A program made the position numbers and the translations under genes. The notes below the pieces were generated by a model. The model saw nothing but the letters and a program-made list of their open reading frames with translations, was not told the origin of the DNA and ran no database searches. A stretch of 64,000 bases of DNA from Membranipora membranacea (lineage: Eukaryota > Bryozoa > Gymnolaemata > Cheilostomatida > Membraniporidae): the NCBI GenBank assembly GCA_914767715.1, contig OU612071.1:17728948-17792947 (forward strand), read 5' to 3'. Positions 48,101 through 57,100 of the stretch are shown piece by piece. How positions within the stretch are numbered: position 1 is the first letter of the stretch; each line of letters starts with the position of its first letter.

Positions 48101-51100
48101 TTTTAGAACAGATAAAAGCCCAGAGCAGCCCCACTGGTGACAACAGTCGTCATCCCTCTTACAAGGCGCAGGATCACAGTGATGGTAACGTGTACGAGAA
48201 CCTTGCTAACCTACAGAGCCCACAGAACTCTCCTGAATATGAGGACAGGGCATCAATACATCCAGTACCCCATAGTGAAAATGTGCATAGCATTGCAAAC
48301 CATGACTATTTCTACCCTCCTACAATACCTAGCCAATCAAATCCGCCGAAACATCAATCGAACCAATCACAGAACAGTTATCATTACTCTAAACCCCAAC
48401 ACGGTCCGCCTTCATCAAGAAAACTTCACACTGAACAATCAGAACTGAGAGGGCCAGTACACTCATCACCAAGAGTAGCATCATCGGCTGAACAGCATGC
48501 CTCCGCCCAGAGACAACAGAATGGCCAACCAAGGCACAAAGCTGTGTACTTCGCAGAACCAGCAGAGGCAGTCTACTCAAACAATGAACATGTAAGTTAC
48601 TATGTCAGTAACTCAACTGCAGAATTTGATTAGGCATCGGTTAGTTTGAGTTTCACTTAATTGATGTTAATCATTTCATTCAGTATCGATAAGTCAATTG
48701 TTCCATGGCTTCAGATTTAACTCGCTTCAACTACCCAGTGAATTTGAAAATTAAACTTCGTAAATTCAATGTACTGTTCTCATCAATCCCAGGTATCAGA
48801 CGAATCAGACTGTGAGAGCAATTCAGGCCATCAAGATAATGGTCTGCGGAATCGTATGAATAGCAATCCACCTAGAGGCAACCAGGGCAATCAGTATCAC
48901 GATCAGCCCAGTCAGAGATCTGCCTGGGGCAGTGACGGCCCATTGACTGCGCGAGAGGCTGAAATAACCAGACTCATGCAGCATTTAGGTGAGTGTTAAA
49001 GACACAACGTCATTTCAAGTCAGTCAATTTTTGAAATTTTATCATTTGGGCTTGGGAGTTGTATGCTCTTGGTGAAATGTGGGGCAACTGATCTTTCACT
49101 CAACAGTGTTGAGCTTTGAATGTTTCTTTATACCAGCAGCTAATACAGCAACAAAGCATGCCTGATTTAGAATGCGTTGTACTTTGCAAAAACCGATTCG
49201 ATTTCTTTTTCATAGATGCACACCTCTGATCAATTGAGCTATTTTTTATTTGTGTTGTTTACGCTTCCTTCTTTAGAAGCAGACAGTAGTGTGTTAGAAG
49301 AGGCCAGCCAAGGACTTGGTGAGGATATATTATCAATAACAAGAATGTGGAAAAATCTACCTGCTAAAGACACATGGACAGGTAAGACTATCCGCTCCAT
49401 AGCCTTAGTACATTAAGTCTACTCGTAGAAAAGACAGCTTTACACTACCAGGGTCTTAAGCAGTGGGCATTGTAAGTTTTTGTAACTCCCTTAGACATGT
49501 ACGTTGTGTGTTTAAATAGATTGGCAGTGGTGGAATGGTATGGGCTGAGTTGAATACGAGTGAGCGACGTTCAGTAGTGAATAGCAAATATGCTAACAAA
49601 TTATTGTCATCAACCCATCTTTTTTTTAAATTTACTTACGGTAGTTGATGCTGTACAAGTTGTGCATTCAAAGAAAAATTATTAGAAAATATAGCTATAG
49701 CTCATACCTAGAAGTTTTAGAGCACTGACTCTCGCAACCCTTATCATTAAATATAAGCTAGAGTATAGTTTAGCTAGTAGGGGTGACACAATATTAGCTG
49801 GCACACATATTATTTGACATCTAAGGCAGGCATTCTTATAAAGTAATGAAGTTTAGTAAATGTTAGCTCCCCCCATTCTCACTACTGCAAGACAACATCT
49901 TCTCCTGTGAACAATTCATTCTTTGCAGGCAGCCAAATTTTAATCATGCCTATGATGTTGATGACTAATTTCAGAAAAGAGGCAGGCGCTTTTAGACGAT
50001 CCAATCATGTCAGCAATCACAGAGAAAATGGAGGCTATACTAAAAGTTTCAGGGGAGGAGAAAGACAAGTCCCATAACCCACACCGTACACTGACAGTGA
50101 GAAATGAGGCTATCTCACCAGATAGATCAGGTACACAAAAATTGATAGGAAATGAAATAGAATCACATAGATGATGGTTGTTTATTAATCCAAATCCATT
50201 GAACCATCAAGCAATATCATGTACAATTCCGAAATGAGTGTGATGCATTTTTTCCTTGTCTCATACTTTCCTGTCACAGCATGCAAAGCATTCAAAAAGT
50301 AATTGAAGACTGACAATCAAAAGTTCATATATATATATATGACAATTTAATTCAATACAAATCATTTTTTAGAGAGTCAGGGTTCACCCCAGTCCCCAAG
50401 TGACGTGGGGTTAGTCACTAGAGAGCCAGGCGAGGGATCATCCGATGATTTAGATGAGAGTGCAGATCTGTCACTGAGAAAACACAGTAATAACAATCAA
50501 CAAAGAAACAAGCTACCACCCAACCAATCACAGATAGGGTCACAACGACCAATCATAGTTGCCAATAGCTCTACTGGCCCTGTGAGAAACAATCACACTG
50601 AAAGACCTAGTCGACTATTTAGCAAATCACAGTCAAGAGTTCCAACTTCTAGCCAATCAGGAATACCTGCCCTATCATCCAAACAAACAACTCCATCAAG
50701 GCTAGCAACTTCTGTGACAGGACAGTCTAAGCCAGCATACTCCAGGAATTCTGCTCCGAAAGCCGGTCTGGTTGCCCAATACAGACAGAGATTTGATAGT
50801 CCGACTCGTACACCTTCTCCTAAACAATCACCTACACATACTCAATCAAAGCCTATCAACCAATCATATAACAGTAGACAACCTTCCATAGCCAAGTCGA
50901 ACCAATCACAAGCTTTGAGACAATCCGCTGGAGCCAATCAGAGAGATCAGAGGTTTGGGAATAAATCAAAACTGCAGGTTACACCAGCCTCAGATGATAC
51001 ACAAGGAATGGAAAACTTGTTCAAGATTTCAAAGAAAGCAGTGAGTGCCTTAAATGTATGCCAAAGCATTAGTTTCCCTAAACCAGGCAATCATTAGATT

Positions 51101-54100
51101 ATACATGACCATCATCACACTTTTAGAAGATTATGCCACATAGCTTGGGTTTTTACATACTTCTTCTGATAATCACCTGCAATGTTCTATAGGGATTTGG
51201 TAGTATTCTACTCATAACCAGTTAAGTTAGAACATGGTTTTTGAAATACTTCAAAATTTCAATAATTTATCAAATTGTTTGCAGGAGAAACCAGCTAGCA
51301 GCAGGCGACAGCAGCATAAGCCGTTTACCTCCACCCAAGAGATCAGTGAGAGTGACGATAGTATGGATGATTTGGATGATGAAGACATCAACGATCCTTC
51401 TGGATATGCTGATAGGCATGGTAAGTTCTCTCCAGGCTTAGAAGGAGGAGGTTCTTATGCCACTATCCTTTAGTAACTTGCAGACATTGCAAAGAATTAC
51501 ACACGTTTTGGAGTTGCCTCCACTTTACAGATATGATTCGATCAATCAGTAAAATCTCAGCGTAAGGTCATATGTCATTAGTAAATCCATTATAATTTTT
51601 GGTCTGTCAAAAGACTTGGTCTCATGTCTGAAAATTCACTTACCTTCTTTTACAGATGAAAATGAAGACTCCGATCCACCTTACATAGATGAGTCTGAGG
51701 TCCAGTATCTCTCAGGTAAGTCAGAACTTATTCATCTTTGGCATCTTTCCAAGCAGTGCCAAGCTCCTGTACGAAAACAGCTTTGCCATGTCGCACAGGC
51801 TTGAATTAGCCTAATTTACTACTAGCTCAAATGTTAACTCACCGAAAATTACCTAAACTAAACACTTGCTAACATTAACTCCTTTGTGGCATGTTGAGTC
51901 GGAATTTGATTGTGATTCTAGATGCAATCTTTGGTATTATAACTCGTTTATTTGCTATGCAGGGACTAAAAAACTCATTGCAGGTAAAACCTTTGTGCTA
52001 AATATGTGCTGTACAACCGTTTCAAGCCAGCTAAAATTGTTTATTTCTCCTAAGATATTTAGCTTCCGTTTTTGTGGAAGCAAAAACGCTATTTAGCAAG
52101 GTTATGATGGGCTTTCTACCGCTATTGTATTTGTAAGCTTAATGTAGGCTATGTGTTGGCTTTGATTGGTTGAGTTGAGAAGAGTGCCAAATCCAAGTTT
52201 TGGCTCTCCAACTCTTCACAACCGATCGGAGCCAACACATTGAATAAGCCAAATAGGCTACAGTCGCTGGAATACAAAATGGCTTCATGATAACTAGAGT
52301 TTAATAACAGATAAATAATTTTTTGTTCTTGCAGACTATCACAGAGTAAAGAATCGTACCTCCAAGTCTAAAGCACCCTCCAGAAAGAAGATCTCATTCT
52401 CAACAGATGCACAGAGGTCACGACCTGGTGACCTTATCAAGCCTAGCCAATCAGACTCACTACTATCAATCGATCCTTTTATGCAAACAACTGGATCAAG
52501 ATTGGGTAATAAAGTCTACAAATCCGACAAATAGTTTCTGTCCGCTTCTATAAAGATTTGCGTAACTAGCCACATGTAATTAGCAATGACCGTCGATGAC
52601 ATTATCCTACTGATATGATCGCATTGACTTCAAGAGAATTTTTCATGGCTGTCATTATAAAACAACATTTCACCTGTTCTTTTAATGGTATGTATTTCCC
52701 TCTTTGCTTGACAGAGCGAACATCCTCTAATACCCTACTGTCAATGAACCCTTTTATGAATGATGATGATGAGGAGCCTTCAACTCCAAGTATAGAAGTT
52801 ACCTCCCCTTCAGAATCCATGTCCAGCAATAAACCTGGAAAACTCACAGGAATACTCAAGAGATCAGAAGATCACATGGGTAGCCAAGTCAGTTTAGGTA
52901 AGGAGAAAAAACTCAACATTCAAATATTTGGTGTAAAATTAATCAGAGATTCAAATGGCGTCAACTTGTATCTTTCCTCCACGTCCTTATTCAATGGAAC
53001 CGACTGAAAGATTCTGACCCTATTCCCCGATAGACTGTGAATACTGCTCTTGATACATGCTTATATTGAATGTAAATGCCATTGCCAACGCACTGCGTCT
53101 CCAAATTATTCAGATATGCGAAAGTACTAGGGCTAGAAAAATCAATCTAGGATGTTCCCAAGACCCAAGATACAGCCAGCAACCTCTGCCTGCCAAGGAA
53201 TAGCGAGCACCCAAATCGATTGAACCATCTCGACTTCCTCAATCGATTATGATACAAAAACAGGTATGATGATTTCATAAATTTCAATATCCCACAGGTA
53301 CCTGTTCAGAGTTTGGAGGGTCACACATATCACTAGACAGTGAGACATCGGGAATCTCTCGAGCTGGGAGCTTCCCTCTACTCACTATGTCGGACGGGTC
53401 GAGGAAGGACTTTAAGATCACATTCAACGACACAGATGTTAATGACATGGGGAATCTGTTCAAGGTGGCTAGAAAGGTAAGCAGTCCTCTGATTCGCAAT
53501 CTTCTGAAGGTTGTCAGAATGCAATACAACTGAATGCACTAGTAACTTGACATGGACTACTACAAATCTCAAATTCAATACCTGATTATCAATTTTCAAG
53601 TCTGAGTTCCGTCTTGTTCCACTACGTAGAATATGCATGTACATATTCACAAGTCTATAGACTTTATGCAAGTTTCCATTGCTGGTACAAAGTTGTCTTG
53701 GCATGGAAAAAGGAAGGACAATTCTGAATAAACTATGCTATCCTAAAAACTCAACTTTTATCCGACCGACACTTGCTTTCTTCACTCTACAGGCTCGATC
53801 TGAAGGGGCTGCATCAGAACCCGAGTCTACAGACAGTGAATCAGATGATGACTCCCAGCCTATAAGCTGTAAGAACTGCCATGCAAAGCAGCCGTTATTC
53901 AAAGCCAGACTCATTTACAAGATGTGTCATGGCTGCTACACATACTACTGCAGGTATGACATCATTAAGGTCAAAGGTGAAAGTAATTGGCCAAACAATT
54001 CCACATACTTTGTCTCATAAAGGGTTAGATGGCAACATATCAGTAGTCTTCTCTGACAAGTAATTGGTTTTTCGTCTTATCAACTATATCAGAATATGTT

Positions 54101-57100
54101 GGTGGCAGTATTCAATGGCCAGATTAATTGACAATGTAAACATTTAAGTCTAATGTCCCGATTTGTATCATATGTTACGTGTCCTTTTATAGTTCTGAGT
54201 GTAGGCGTATGGACTGGACAGCACACAAACCCCTGTGTATAGTCAGCCGTCTGAGCTCTCTAGCCAGGAAGATATTTAAATGTGTGATGAGTGATGGAGA
54301 GCTGCTACATCACTGCTCCAGATTCGCCAGGACTGGCTATCTATGTGAAGGTATGTGCTTAAATCAGTCTTAGTTTACCAATGTGTGCAAGGTCATATAG
54401 TGATTTCCTGGGAGTACCTAGAGAAACCTGGAGATAAGGAGGTTGATTGATTGGTTTATTTGTCACTCACATGCAATGGATTGAATCATATGACTTTGCA
54501 TTGGCTCTCCCAACCCAACAGCTTAACCGACGTAATACAGTTGAGCCTTATCCCAGAGGCCCTCAAACCAAAATGGGGCTGCTGAGAAAAGTGAAAACGC
54601 ATCGGCTCTTCTTAGTTGACAACCAGCCATTTCCCATCTAAAGTGATCATTCTCATGCCATAGATTAGAAGGTTTACAGCGTGAATGTAGCTAGATAAAA
54701 CAGGTTTGATCATTTTCTGTTGCTTACTTAATTGGATCGCCTGCAATTTAGCCACCAGTTTCATGTAATGATAATTTCGTAAACTTAATATAATACAAAT
54801 GTAAATACGATGATAAAGTATGATAATGTCATTTATTGTAACTGTTATTGACTTTATAGGTAGAGGAGCTGTTGTTCTATCCTTTGCCTCACCACGTAAA
54901 GCTCAGCTCTTTTTGAGTAACGCTAAACAGGCTAAAGAGTCAGCTCTCTATCTCAGTGTGAAGGATCTACAAAAGTTTGCATTTGATGACAAGCGTGATA
55001 AGGTAGGGCATACTTCTCCATAATTTAATATGTATGCATCTATAGAGGTATCCATAGAGGGCAAAGTGTGATTTTTTGGGGCAAATTTACAACAAGAAAC
55101 TTTTGGCCAGCTAAAATTTTCACAAACCCATTAATATATATCAACTCCCACCTTATCTAATGCCTCAGAAATAGTGTCCTGTTGTAACTGCCTATTTTAT
55201 TTTAAGGATAACATTACCTCCTCTTGATTTTTTTTCTCAGATGGGCAGTTCTGGGACACTTCTTTGTCATCAATAGAGCACAGTAGTTAGCAGACTGCAG
55301 TGAGATTTTAATCAAATATCTTGAAAACTGCGGTGATAAAGTGCATCTTCCCCCTACTTCTATCAGCGCACAACTTAATTTCTTCTTTTTTTATGATTGC
55401 AGGACCAGCTCTTAGCTAACTGTCGTCACTATAACCCTGATGAGAAGTTTGTCCTTCACCTTGCTATAAAGATGAACAAGAGCGCCTCAAACAGTCAGAC
55501 CATAGAACCAAGAATTAGAGGCAGGGAGTTCCACAAGTGGGCAAGAATAAGGCTTAGCGAGAGACATAATAATGCACACAAGGTAAACACCAGACATGTC
55601 TGTGTTGCAGACTTTGAATACTTCTCATTATCTGCAGTTGAATTTGCCATTCAGCAACGCCTTTAACTTAGATGGTATGTAATGAAGAGATTTTTGAGAA
55701 ATGTTTTCATACGAATTTTAAACTTGAGTCCCTTACCAACCTTGGCAACATTCACGGTTTCATATGACACCTGCTGATCTGTTTTATCATAAAATTGGTG
55801 TAGTCCAAACCAAATTGTCTGGAACATCGACACAGCAGCTAAATATAAATATTTACCTACCAACAAGCAAATTGTTTAAATCCAAATTTCAAATTTGAGT
55901 CTCCTTAGATATATCAACTGGTAAGCCAGCGGCTATACGAACAGCAACATAAGTTGCAGCCAAACCAGATCAAGCTTAATCAATCAATGGATGGAGGGCC
56001 CACCAAAAGACTTAATCCAGATTATTTTTATGTTTATTTCATGGTTTTTCCTTACTGTTTATACTATTATTATTATTACTATTGTTATGATAATTATTAC
56101 TATTATCTGTTATTAATATCATTATTACTATTATTTCAACTAATATTCTTATTATTAGTATTATTGCTGTGTTTATTATGTTTTATTTATGCTTTTATTT
56201 ACTTTTACTCAGGGCCGAGTGAATGACGAGGATACCCTGATACTGACAGCGCTGTCAGGAGGACCTAACGATGCTCATCACGAGACACCGGACCATAAGA
56301 TGAGAGAAGTGTTCTTTGCTACTGTACTTACTAAACTACGCAAGAGAGGAATATCACTCCGCCATCAGGTTAGGCGCAAATTGTGTTTAACCACATGATG
56401 TCTTTCATAGGTTTAGGGTACCTTGCGCATGTGCACCATCCAATTAAGGTTGGTCATCCTTGCGCTGTAGGGACTGAATTAATGATATTATGCTTGAGAT
56501 CTCAAACAGAAAAGTCACCCAACCTCTAACTGGAGAACTGGGAACTCAAGCACATTTGGATTTATCCAAACCCTACGGTGCAGAGAGACCCGTATCACAG
56601 AGTCAATTTGCAAGCAGTGTGGGTCTGTGGTACCTTTAGTGCAGCCAAACGGAAACGCATATAATTACAACCATACATATTTTCTACCATCTGTGTGAGC
56701 ACAGCTTTAGTTTACATCCTTGGATCAAGGTGTTAGAGGAACTCACTCTAACTCCTAGCCTGAACTATGGCCATGAGGTAAATTATCAGATTCCCAAACC
56801 AAAGATTTCTCTGACCTTATACATAGACTGGGTAACACACTCATTTAAATTTTGCTACTCAACCTAAAAAGACTGTGTTCAATACGATCAATAGAAAATA
56901 GTATTATAAACCGATGCAGGAGGTGAAATAGCATGAAACTAACTATCAAACAAGCAGGAAACTACTTAAACCACTTCTGCCACACAGCCAAATGTGTGCT
57001 TATAGAATTCTGTATAGCTCAAAACTAATAAAATGAGGCTGCAATCTCAGCATTGTCACCTAATGAGCAAATAATTTGCACAAACTGATCGTCAAAATTA

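Noticed and set aside
55954-56226. 90-codon Tyr/Leu-rich ORF
   Set aside because: Produced by a trinucleotide microsatellite; only the end overlaps a real exon in another frame context.
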